From Candidatus Caldilinea saccharophila (lineage in GTDB: Bacteria > Chloroflexota > Anaerolineae > Caldilineales > Caldilineaceae), in the NCBI GenBank assembly GCA_016710365.1, contig JADJVW010000007.1:124001-188000 (forward strand): 64,000 bases of DNA, read 5' to 3'. Position numbers and translations under genes: made by a program. Below, one piece after another: positions 54,997-62,180 of this stretch; positions within the stretch are counted from its first letter, which is position 1; each line of letters opens with the position of its first letter. The notes beneath the pieces are model-generated. The model had not been told where the DNA came from. It did no database searches and was given only the letters and a program-made list of their open reading frames with translations.

Positions 54997-57120
54997 TTAC
55001 AAAGGCAGGCGCACCACAAAGCGACTGCCTTTGCCTGGCTCGCTTTCAACTGTCACCTGCCCGCCATGAAGATCGACCAGGTGGCGCACGATAGCAAGCC
55101 CGATCCCTGTCCCTTCATAATGGCGCGTCAGCCCTGAGTCCAACTGAGCAAAGGGACGGAAAAGCATACGTTGCAACGCTGCATCGATGCCGATGCCTTC
55201 ATCCCAGACCACAAAGTGGACGACTTTTTGCGCGGGCAGTGCGGTCACTTCCAGACCGACGCCACGCGGCTCGGGCGTAAATTTGATGGCGTTGCTCAGG
55301 AGATGAATCAGAATCTGACGCAGGCGTCGCGGATCGACCTGCATGACGAGATCGGCAGGCTGAATCGTATACGCAGGGGGCGTGGCGCCCGGCGACAGCA
55401 TCGCCTTCATCGCATGCAATGCGCTCTGGCAGACTTCGTCGATCAGCGTCATCTCGTAGTTGAGTTTGACCGCGCCCGCCTCCAGACGGGTAAGGTCAAG
55501 GACTTCATTCACAAGCTCCGTGAGCTTGCCGCCACTCTGGGAGATCGTCGCCAGCGAATGTTTCTGTTGCGCGTTTAGCGGCCCATAGGCTTCGTTCAGC
55601 AGCGCCTCGGCGAGGCCGATGACGCTGGAAAGCGGGGTGCGCAGTTCATGGCTCATCGTTGCTAGAAACTCACTTTTGGCGCGAGAAGCGGATTCCGCCT
55701 CGATTTTGGCCTTCATGAGCGTCTGTTCAGCTTCGCGACGCATCGTAACGTCGTTGATGGATGACAGGATGGCCTCTTCCTCAGCATATTGGATCGGCAC
55801 AGCAGAGAGTAACGCCCAGAAAACTCGGCCGTCAAGCGTACGCAATTGCACCTCGTAGTCTGGCGCTGCATCTTCTACGCTGATTTTTGAAAAAAGCAGG
55901 TCGCTCTCTTCTTTGTTCACAAAGAGATCGGGCAGGCGACAGGATTGCTCAACAGAGTTGGGAATGGCGAGGAGGCTGCGCGCACGATGATTTGCATACA
56001 GCAACACACCATCAACCGCGCTGCTTACGATACTCGGAAATGGCGCATTATCGACCAGCGTGCGATAACGCTGCTCACTTCGACGCAGGGTTTCCTCCAG
56101 CCTCATGCGATCGGTCGTGTCGCGCAGCACAATCAGCCGTCCGTTCAATTGGCCGTTGGCATTCATCAGAATGGTGGTGCGGACATCAAGCTGATGGGCG
56201 ACGCCATCTTTGTAGATGACAACGGCATCATCCTTGCTTTCGACAAACGTATGCACCACTTCCGGTGCAAACAACTGTTCCACCCTCTCACCCACCAACG
56301 CACTGTGCGCGGAGAAAAAATCGTATGCCGCCGGATTGGCATCAACCACTCGATTCTGGCTATCTGTCACCAAAAGCACATCGCTCATCTGTTCAAAAAG
56401 GACGGTGCGCGCCACAGGTCTAAGGTCGAGCAGCCCCGTCCGAAAGATCGCCCAGGCCAACAAAACGCCGGTCACCGCAAATGCCAGTGGCGTCCAATCG
56501 AAACCAGGGATAGGGTTGGCGCCGGAGAGGTACACGACATTCGCTATCCACGGGACGGCGGTCGCCGCCATCAAGATGATGGCCTGCTGCCGGTATACAT
56601 CTTGATAGATGATAATTTTTCTAAACAGGATGACCGTAGCCGCCAGAATTAACAAATAAAGATAGCCAGTGGAAATCCAAAACAGGGGGCCATGCCCATA
56701 GACGGACTCCAGACCAAAGGGCGATTCAACCAACTCCACGCGCGTCCAGAAGAGATGATGAAGATCGTTGGTGAACACGGCGACGACAGCCAACATCGGC
56801 ACAACGCCCAGCCAATACTCCCGTCTCCGCAACATATCGCTGGAATGACCCGCATAGCGCACGACAAACAGCAAGTAGAACACCGGTAAGGACTGAATCG
56901 CAATGTGGCTAAACTTTGAAACCATCATCTTGGCGGTGAGCGTAGGCGCCGCACTTTCGACCGCTTCTGCAATTCCCCAGAGCGCGGCGGCCACTAAGAG
57001 TCCCGCCAATGGCTGCGCTCCAGGCGTCGTGCGCCGATGCCACGCAAAAAAGGCCACCGCTAACGCGATCAGAGCGGTTTGGATATTGATGTAAGAGACA
57101 AACTCAAACGACCAAAGCAT
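54997..57120 (-). CDS. Hybrid-input sensor histidine kinase (7TM-PAS-PAS-HisKA-HATPase)
   Basis: A membrane sensor kinase of about 707 residues. The N-terminal 7TM input domain (INIQTALIALAVAFFAWHRR, HIAIQSLPVFYLLFVVRYAG, FWISTGYLYLLILAATVILF) is followed by two PAS domains (SDVLLVTDSQNRVVDANPAA; VDNAPFPSIVSSAVDGVLLY). The dimerisation domain has the phospho-His in FLATMSHELRTPLSSVIGLA; the ATPase domain has the N box LLSNAIKF and G boxes DEGIGIDAAL and EGTGIGLAIVRHL. ATG 57120 follows GGAG; the upstream frame to 57303 has no site. No response regulator gene is nearby. Stimulus unknown. Confidence 0.92.
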   Translation of the reverse strand: MLWSFEFVSYINIQTALIALAVAFFAWHRRTTPGAQPLAGLLVAAALWGIAEAVESAAPTLTAKMMVSKFSHIAIQSLPVFYLLFVVRYAGHSSDMLRRREYWLGVVPMLAVVAVFTNDLHHLFWTRVELVESPFGLESVYGHGPLFWISTGYLYLLILAATVILFRKIIIYQDVYRQQAIILMAATAVPWIANVVYLSGANPIPGFDWTPLAFAVTGVLLAWAIFRTGLLDLRPVARTVLFEQMSDVLLVTDSQNRVVDANPAAYDFFSAHSALVGERVEQLFAPEVVHTFVESKDDAVVIYKDGVAHQLDVRTTILMNANGQLNGRLIVLRDTTDRMRLEETLRRSEQRYRTLVDNAPFPSIVSSAVDGVLLYANHRARSLLAIPNSVEQSCRLPDLFVNKEESDLLFSKISVEDAAPDYEVQLRTLDGRVFWALLSAVPIQYAEEEAILSSINDVTMRREAEQTLMKAKIEAESASRAKSEFLATMSHELRTPLSSVIGLAEALLNEAYGPLNAQQKHSLATISQSGGKLTELVNEVLDLTRLEAGAVKLNYEMTLIDEVCQSALHAMKAMLSPGATPPAYTIQPADLVMQVDPRRLRQILIHLLSNAIKFTPEPRGVGLEVTALPAQKVVHFVVWDEGIGIDAALQRMLFRPFAQLDSGLTRHYEGTGIGLAIVRHLVDLHGGQVTVESEPGKGSRFVVRLPL

Positions 57121-57392
57121 CGTTGGCTCCGGGCAGCCATGAAGAAGACACAAGCACGACACAAAATATAGGGAAATGCTATCGTTGTGTTTCTCTTGGC
57201 AATCATCCTGAATCAGATGGGGCACAACAGATGGATAGAATCGCTGTCCGGCACAATTCTCACAGGTTGACTGTCCCCACTGTAAATAGCGCCCTCTACC
57301 CAATCATCATACACCGAAACATAAAAAAGAAATCCAAACATCATCGTATGAATGCAGTGTGCTTTGACTGATTGTTCAATCCCTACCATTTT

Positions 57393-57447
57393 TAGCACTT
57401 GACAACCAAAGGAAAGTGCTATACTGTAAATAAAGAACATTTGTTCT
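57393..57447 (+). promoter_or_regulatory. Promoter of the FtsK-like gene with LexA-type box and second dyad
   Basis: TTGACA at 57399-57404 and TATACT at 57420-57425 form a promoter with a short 15-base spacer. AGAACATTTGTTCT at 57434-57447 is a perfect palindrome with GAAC-N4-GTTC, the core of Gram-positive and Chloroflexi-type LexA sites, just after the -10 box. An 8-bp inverted repeat TAGCACTT/AAGTGCTA (57393-57400 and 57414-57421) overlaps the promoter elements and may be a second operator. Confidence 0.65.
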
Positions 57448-57473
57448 ATTCTTAGTTTCGGTACGGTGACCAC

Positions 57474-58622
57474 ATGGCCAATCGTAGACGCACCCTGGAA
57501 ATGCAAGCAGACCGCATTGAAGCCGTCCTCGCACGACATCGCGTGCAAGCGCGCGTGGCGGGCGGCACAGTGACGCCACGTTTTATCCGCTTTCGCCTGG
57601 TTGCCGATGGTTCGACGCGCGTCAACAAGATCACAGCGCTCGCCGATGAGATCGCAATGGAGCTGGATCGACGCGAGGCGCGCGTTTATCGGGAGGGCGC
57701 CGCGATCCAGGTGGAGGTGCCACGCACGCAGCCCGAGCCTGTACGCCTTCTTCCCTTGTGCGACGGGCTTGGCGCGATTCCCGCGCTGACCGCTGTACTG
57801 GGCCTGGAACAAGACGGCACACCATTGTTGCTGAGGTTGCCAGCGCCAGAAGTGGCTCATGTGCTCGTCGTGGGGACAACTGGCTCCGGCAAGACTGCCC
57901 TGGCGCGATCGCTGCTCGTATCGCTTGCTATGCATAACCGGCAAAGCCAGGTGCAACTCGTCTTGATCGACCCCAAAGGCCGCGGCTTTGGGCCACTGGC
58001 CGGTCTGCCGCACACCCTGGGGCGCGTCGCCAGTTCACCCGACGCGGCCGCGGAGCGGTTGCGCTGGCTTGTGGAGGAAATGGAACGCCGCGACCGCCTG
58101 GCAAGCAATCGCCCGGCGCTGATCGTCGGCATCGACGAATTAGCCGACCTGTTGATGACCGGCGGCGCACCGGTCGAAGCGCTGTTGACGCGGCTCAGTC
58201 AGCGCGGGCGTGAAGCGGGCATCCATTTAGTGGCGTGCACTCAGAAGCCAACAGCGCAGGTGCTCGGCGGGGCGATGAAGGCCAATTTCCCCGTGCGATT
58301 GGTCGGCGCCGTCGCCAGCCGCGACGAGGCGCGCTATGCCACTGGCATTTCCGACAGCGGCGCTGAGAAGTTGGAAGGCAAAGGCGATTTTCTGCTGATC
58401 GCCAAAGGAGAAAGCGTCCGCTTTCAAGCGGCCTGGCTTGGCCCTGAAGACATGGATAGTGTGTGCCTGGTGCTGCGTGAAGGCATCCGCGGGCCGCGAC
58501 GTTGGTCCGGCAACCCGTCCCAGCCCGTGGATGCCACGCCGCCCCGTGTTGTCGAATCATCCGCGCCGCGCCCGGAAAGCAGCCGATGGCGCGCTGCGTT
58601 GCGCAACGCGGAATATGCGTAA
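57474..58622 (+). CDS. FtsK/SpoIIIE-core DNA translocase-like ATPase, no membrane or gamma domain
   Basis: A 382-residue protein equal to the alpha/beta motor of FtsK. Residues 20-85 match the alpha region (VTPRFIRFRLVADGSTRVNKITALADEIA). The Walker A is VLVVGTTGSGKT at 130-141, Walker B LIVGIDELADLL at 217-228, then RLSQRGREAGIHLVACTQKP and FPVRLVGAVASRDEARYATG, the classic FtsK tail. It lacks N-terminal membrane helices and the C-terminal gamma winged helix that reads KOPS, so it is not the cell-division FtsK. It probably moves DNA or acts in a conjugation/plasmid or repair role. It lies behind a LexA-type box and before a 17-bp tandem array. Confidence 0.88.
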   Translation: MANRRRTLEMQADRIEAVLARHRVQARVAGGTVTPRFIRFRLVADGSTRVNKITALADEIAMELDRREARVYREGAAIQVEVPRTQPEPVRLLPLCDGLGAIPALTAVLGLEQDGTPLLLRLPAPEVAHVLVVGTTGSGKTALARSLLVSLAMHNRQSQVQLVLIDPKGRGFGPLAGLPHTLGRVASSPDAAAERLRWLVEEMERRDRLASNRPALIVGIDELADLLMTGGAPVEALLTRLSQRGREAGIHLVACTQKPTAQVLGGAMKANFPVRLVGAVASRDEARYATGISDSGAEKLEGKGDFLLIAKGESVRFQAAWLGPEDMDSVCLVLREGIRGPRRWSGNPSQPVDATPPRVVESSAPRPESSRWRAALRNAEYA

Positions 58623-58633
58623 CTCGAAACACT

Positions 58634-58743
58634 GTGAAACTTGAAACACCGTGAAACTTGAAACACCGTGAAACTTGAAACACCGTGAAACTTGAAACAC
58701 CGTGAAACTTGAAACACCGTGAAACTTGAAACACCGTGAAACA
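58634..58743 (+). repeat. 17-bp tandem (iteron-like) array
   Basis: Units of GTGAAACTTGAAACACC start at 58634, 58651, 58668, 58685, 58702, 58719 and 58736 (exact 17-bp spacing; the last is partial). The DNA lies between the stop of the FtsK-like gene and the next gene. Identical direct repeats of this size resemble iterons or parS-like clusters but there are no unique spacers, so it is not CRISPR. Confidence 0.9.
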
Positions 58744-58778
58744 ACAGAGAACCTGATGAAGTCGAAGGAGAAAACTGC

Positions 58779-59237
58779 ATGAAATTTTGGGGACTGGTAG
58801 CGATTATCTTGGTGGGGGTGTTTGCCTTCGTCGTCGGTCAACGCCTGAGCGCCGATGCCGTCGGCATGGCAATCGGCGTGTTATTTGGCGTGCTGGCTGG
58901 GGTTCCTGCTGCCCTGCTCGTGTTGGCATCTGGACGCAGACGGCAAGAAGCGGAGTTCGAGCAAGACGAGGATGAGGAAATCGTGCAACCTTACGGCGCA
59001 GGACGTAGAGGCCGTAACCAAACCGCATACGGCGCGTTGCCGGCGCAGGCGCCAGTGATCGTCTTTGCGCCCCCAGCCGCGGCGCCACCCGCAGCTCCGT
59101 ATGGCTATACGAATCAATACGTCGCACCGCACCCTTCCCAGCAACACGCACTGCCAGGCCCGACCGCACAGCCCGTCGATGCCAGGCGCGCGTTCAAAAT
59201 TGTGGGCGAGCAGGAGGAGTGGATCACCGAGTGGTGA
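58779..59237 (+). CDS. Small two-helix membrane protein, unknown
   Basis: A 152-residue protein with two N-terminal membrane helices (LVAIILVGVFAFVVGQRLS and GMAIGVLFGVLAGVPAALLVLAS), an acidic stretch (EFEQDEDEE), and a Pro/Ala/Tyr-rich tail ending KIVGEQEEWITEW. AAGGAG precedes ATG 58779. It follows the tandem array and may be cotranscribed with the FtsK-like gene. No family recognised. Confidence 0.7.
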   Translation: MKFWGLVAIILVGVFAFVVGQRLSADAVGMAIGVLFGVLAGVPAALLVLASGRRRQEAEFEQDEDEEIVQPYGAGRRGRNQTAYGALPAQAPVIVFAPPAAAPPAAPYGYTNQYVAPHPSQQHALPGPTAQPVDARRAFKIVGEQEEWITEW

Positions 59238-59246
59238 ACGCCGACG

Positions 59247-60134
59247 CTAGAACGATGTATATTTCTCGTAGCCCGCCTGGGGAATTTCACTCTCAGGCGG
59301 GCGCTTTACTTCATGTGCGTCGAGACTGTACATGTCGCCATGCGCCAAAGTGTGAATCTCAACGCCCTTGATCTGAAAGGGTTGATCGAGGGGTGTATCG
59401 TACAAATTACATTCCTCAATGTGCGCCCCATCGACGATGAGTGCACTGCCGGCGCCGAAAACCTCGAGTATGCTGTTGGCATAGAGTACAACGCCGGTGT
59501 CAGGGTCAAGCGCAACACCGATCAAGAAGGGATTATAGGCGACTGCGGTCAACAAGCGCGGCAGATGCGTCCGAATGTTCGTCCCCGCCTCCCCGTCGCA
59601 ATCGACAGTCATCCGGTTGACAATGCCGAGTCCTGGTGCAAAGCGAATCAGCGCAGGGGTGAGAGGTGATTCTGCGCCGGCTGGGGCGTCCGCGGCGACG
59701 ACCATGTGCTGGCTCATGACCGCGCCGCCCTGACCCACCCCACAGATGACGCGGCCACGTGCATTGACGCGGCGGATGGATTGAGCAACTGGCGTGCCGC
59801 CAAGCAGCCCCACGAAACGCAATGGGTTGCCATCTGTGATCAGGATGCCGGTGGCGCTTTCGACCAGATTGACCAGCGTAGGATCGTGTGCAGCGCGACG
59901 GTCATCGGCGCGCAACAGTTCGACCCACTCCACTTCTGCAGCAACCAGCCACCGGCGAAAACGTTCGGCGTGGATAGCGTCAGATGCTGCGGAGGACACG
60001 ATCAAAATGCGGGCGCCATAGCCGCCCGCTTCGTCCCAGAAACTCTGTAACATGCGGGCAAAGGTTGCTCCTCGGTAAGCGGCCCCATGAACATGATCAG
60101 GCCGCGTGAATCCAGGTGGCACGGGTGCAGGCAT
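59247..60134 (-). CDS. Cyanophycinase-like (peptidase S51 fold) protein lacking catalytic Ser and His
   Basis: A 295-residue protein with the cyanophycinase-like layout: ARILIVSSAASDA, GILITDGNPLRFVGLLGGTP, GRVICGVGQGGAVMSQHM, PGLGIVNRMTVDCDGEAG, and RLLTAVAYNPFLIGVALD. In cyanophycinases the loop reads G-T-S-A-G-A with nucleophile Ser; here it is GVGQGG, with Gly134 in place of Ser. The usual D-Q-H-F segment with catalytic His is DCDGEA here. The protein may therefore be a pseudoenzyme or a related hydrolase with another mechanism. ATG 60134 has AAGGAG upstream; a longer frame to 60161 is less likely. Confidence 0.82.
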   Translation of the reverse strand: MPAPVPPGFTRPDHVHGAAYRGATFARMLQSFWDEAGGYGARILIVSSAASDAIHAERFRRWLVAAEVEWVELLRADDRRAAHDPTLVNLVESATGILITDGNPLRFVGLLGGTPVAQSIRRVNARGRVICGVGQGGAVMSQHMVVAADAPAGAESPLTPALIRFAPGLGIVNRMTVDCDGEAGTNIRTHLPRLLTAVAYNPFLIGVALDPDTGVVLYANSILEVFGAGSALIVDGAHIEECNLYDTPLDQPFQIKGVEIHTLAHGDMYSLDAHEVKRPPESEIPQAGYEKYTSF

Positions 60135-60190
60135 GTGGTTATTCTCCTTCTTGTAAACCAATCGTGCTGATGAATGCGGCGGTCGCCTGC

Positions 60191-60886
60191 TTACTGTGCA
60201 CTTTCTAGCTGTGCACTTTCCAACTTTCCACTTTCCGGCTCTAAAAAATGCAGGGAGCTAAGCAGGCTACGGAATAATTGTTCGGTTTCAGCGCCGTCAG
60301 CCTGATGGGCAAGCGTCGCCAGCAACAGTTGAGAGCCGCTCGCGTCCAGCATGGCAGCCTGATAGCCGTCCACTTCTCCGGCAGGCGTCGCCATCGAGTA
60401 GTGGACAAAAGCAGCCGGCAAGCCATCGCGACGGAGGTCGGCGTCCAAGCGGGCGGTGATATCACGGACGCCCTGTGCGTCGGAAAATTGTTCTGTTACA
60501 TCGAGCAAATACTGCTGCAAAGAGAGGTCGTTGCGCGGCAAGGCGGCGATGCTGAAACGCATCGGGCTCTGCTCAAAAGTTGCACCACCCTGCCAGGCCA
60601 CCACCAGCGGCGCCAAATACACCATCTCCGCAGGCTGCTCGCCCGTCCACACTTGGGTTGTGTATTGCCAGTCTGCGGGCAGCGTCAATGTAAAAAGGTC
60701 GGTGGCAACCACGCCGCCGGTCATCGCAGCAACTTTGTCGCCGGCGTGTGCGGTGCCCATCGGCGTCGCCACCGGTGCAAGCTCGGCGGCTGGCGGGGCG
60801 GGGCGAGTCGCAGCCCAGCCCATAAAACCCAACGCGGCCAGCACCAACATGCCAACGACGACAAGCACCAGGTTCTGTCTTTGCAT
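60191..60886 (-). CDS. Membrane-anchored protein, unknown (PsbP-like pattern possible)
   Basis: A 231-residue protein. After a signal anchor (VLVVVGMLVLAALGFMGWAA) and Ala/Pro linker, the mature domain reads FTLTLPADWQYTTQVW, YLAPLVVAWQGGATF, FSIAALPRNDLSLQQYLLDVTEQF, and QLLLATLAHQADGAETEQLFRSLLSSLHF. This resembles secreted domains of the PsbP/DUF1795 type. The last residues (SGKLESAQLESAQ) come from a 7-bp repeat (GGAAAGT-like) in the DNA. No function assigned. Confidence 0.65.
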   Translation of the reverse strand: MQRQNLVLVVVGMLVLAALGFMGWAATRPAPPAAELAPVATPMGTAHAGDKVAAMTGGVVATDLFTLTLPADWQYTTQVWTGEQPAEMVYLAPLVVAWQGGATFEQSPMRFSIAALPRNDLSLQQYLLDVTEQFSDAQGVRDITARLDADLRRDGLPAAFVHYSMATPAGEVDGYQAAMLDASGSQLLLATLAHQADGAETEQLFRSLLSSLHFLEPESGKLESAQLESAQ

Positions 60887-60910
60887 GGGTCGTTCCTTCG
60901 AGCAGGATGC

Positions 60911-61567
60911 TTACGCTTGTGACGATGGACAGAGCCGGCGGATCGCGCAAGCGATGCAATTGGGTTTACGCGCGTCGCAGACGCGACGCCCATGAAAAAT
61001 CAGGAGGTGCGAGAGGTCGATCCACTGATCGCGTGGGGTGATTGCCATCAAATCTCGCTCAATTTTCTCGGGGTCATTTTGAGTGCTCAGCGCCAGTCGC
61101 TGCGCCAGCCGCCTGACATGCGTATCGACCACGATGCCGTCGCCGATCTGGTAGGCCGTGCCCAACACCACATTGGCGGTCTTGCGCGCTACGCCGGCCA
61201 GTGTGAGCAGATCCGCCATATTGTCAGGCACCACGCCATCGTATGTCTGGACGATCCGCTGGCATGATTCCTGGATGTTTTTGGCTTTGTTGCGATAGAA
61301 CCCAGTGGAATGGATCATCTCCTCCACTTCGGTGCGGTCCGCCTCGGCAAACGCGCGTGCGTCCGGATACCTGGCAAAGAGCGCAGGGGTCACTTTGTTG
61401 ACGCGTTCATCCGTACATTGCGCCGACAGAATCGTGGCAACCAACAATTCCAGCGGGCTGCGATGGTGGAGCGCACATTGCGCATCGGGATGTTCGGCGT
61501 GGAGCAGCGCAAGGATCGGGCCGATCCGTTCGGTCGCAGGGGCGGCGGCGGTCAATTCCGTGCTCAT
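60911..61567 (-). CDS. nth: Endonuclease III
   Basis: A DNA glycosylase/AP lyase of 218 residues that removes oxidised pyrimidines. The helix-hairpin-helix is LAGVARKTANVVL with catalytic Lys129; Asp148 in VVDTHVRRLAQRL completes the site. The C-terminal [4Fe-4S] cluster has CDARKPNCIACAIRRLC (C-X6-C-X2-C-X5-C). The canonical LPGVGRKTA is LAGVARKTA here. It lies between the secreted protein and phosphoribosyltransferase genes. Confidence 0.95.
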   Translation of the reverse strand: MSTELTAAAPATERIGPILALLHAEHPDAQCALHHRSPLELLVATILSAQCTDERVNKVTPALFARYPDARAFAEADRTEVEEMIHSTGFYRNKAKNIQESCQRIVQTYDGVVPDNMADLLTLAGVARKTANVVLGTAYQIGDGIVVDTHVRRLAQRLALSTQNDPEKIERDLMAITPRDQWIDLSHLLIFHGRRVCDARKPNCIACAIRRLCPSSQA

Positions 61568-61590
61568 AGCATAGCTTCCTTCACCAAAAA

Positions 61591-62091
61591 TCAGGAATAG
61601 ATCGGCTCGGTGCGCACGCGATAGTCCGAATCGTCGATGCGTTGCCAGGGATAGTGAATGAAATCCTCAGTTACCTGCACGTAATGTTCTGGTTCATCTT
61701 CGGTGAAGACGCTGCTTTCCTTTTTCCAGTGCAGCACGGCGATCTCAGGGTAGCCGCCAGCAATTTCGATGCGGCCTTTGACCGCCATAACGGTGCGTCC
61801 GCGATACCACAAGTTGTCCACGACCAGGATTTTGCGGTCGCGCAGGCGGTCGTCAGAAGGGAACTGCACAAAACGCGGCCAACTCAATGTCGTCCGCTGG
61901 CTTGGGTTCTCGGGGAAAAGCACCGCGGCCGTCAGCACTTCCTTCATTTTCAACGCCTCGGCAATCATGCCGCCCGGAATAATGCCGCCGCGCGTGATCG
62001 ACAAAATTGCATCATACGGTGTGTTCAGTTTGAAGATCAACTGACTGACCAGTTCCTCCAACTCACTCCAAGAAAGGTAAACATGTTTCAT
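61591..62091 (-). CDS. Phosphoribosyltransferase family protein
   Basis: A 166-residue type I phosphoribosyltransferase. The PRPP-binding motif is ILVVDNLWYRGRTVMAVKG, in which the usual VDD-DTGKT becomes VDNLWYRGRT. SITRGGIIPGGMIAE is the pyrophosphate loop. The substrate could be a purine or xanthine-type base, or the protein may be regulatory. The nth gene follows on the same strand. ATG 62091 gives MKHVYLSWSELEELV. Confidence 0.85.
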   Translation of the reverse strand: MKHVYLSWSELEELVSQLIFKLNTPYDAILSITRGGIIPGGMIAEALKMKEVLTAAVLFPENPSQRTTLSWPRFVQFPSDDRLRDRKILVVDNLWYRGRTVMAVKGRIEIAGGYPEIAVLHWKKESSVFTEDEPEHYVQVTEDFIHYPWQRIDDSDYRVRTEPIYS

Positions 62092-62180
62092 GGGTTTTGC
62101 TCCACTGTGTAGGGCGGCGCCAATTTCAGACGACCTTTATCGCGCGCGATGACTTTTGATCGCGCAGGCAAGCGCGCTGA

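Noticed and set aside
58634..58743. Possible CRISPR array
   Set aside because: The 17-bp units are contiguous with no unique spacers and no cas genes nearby, so it is a simple tandem array.
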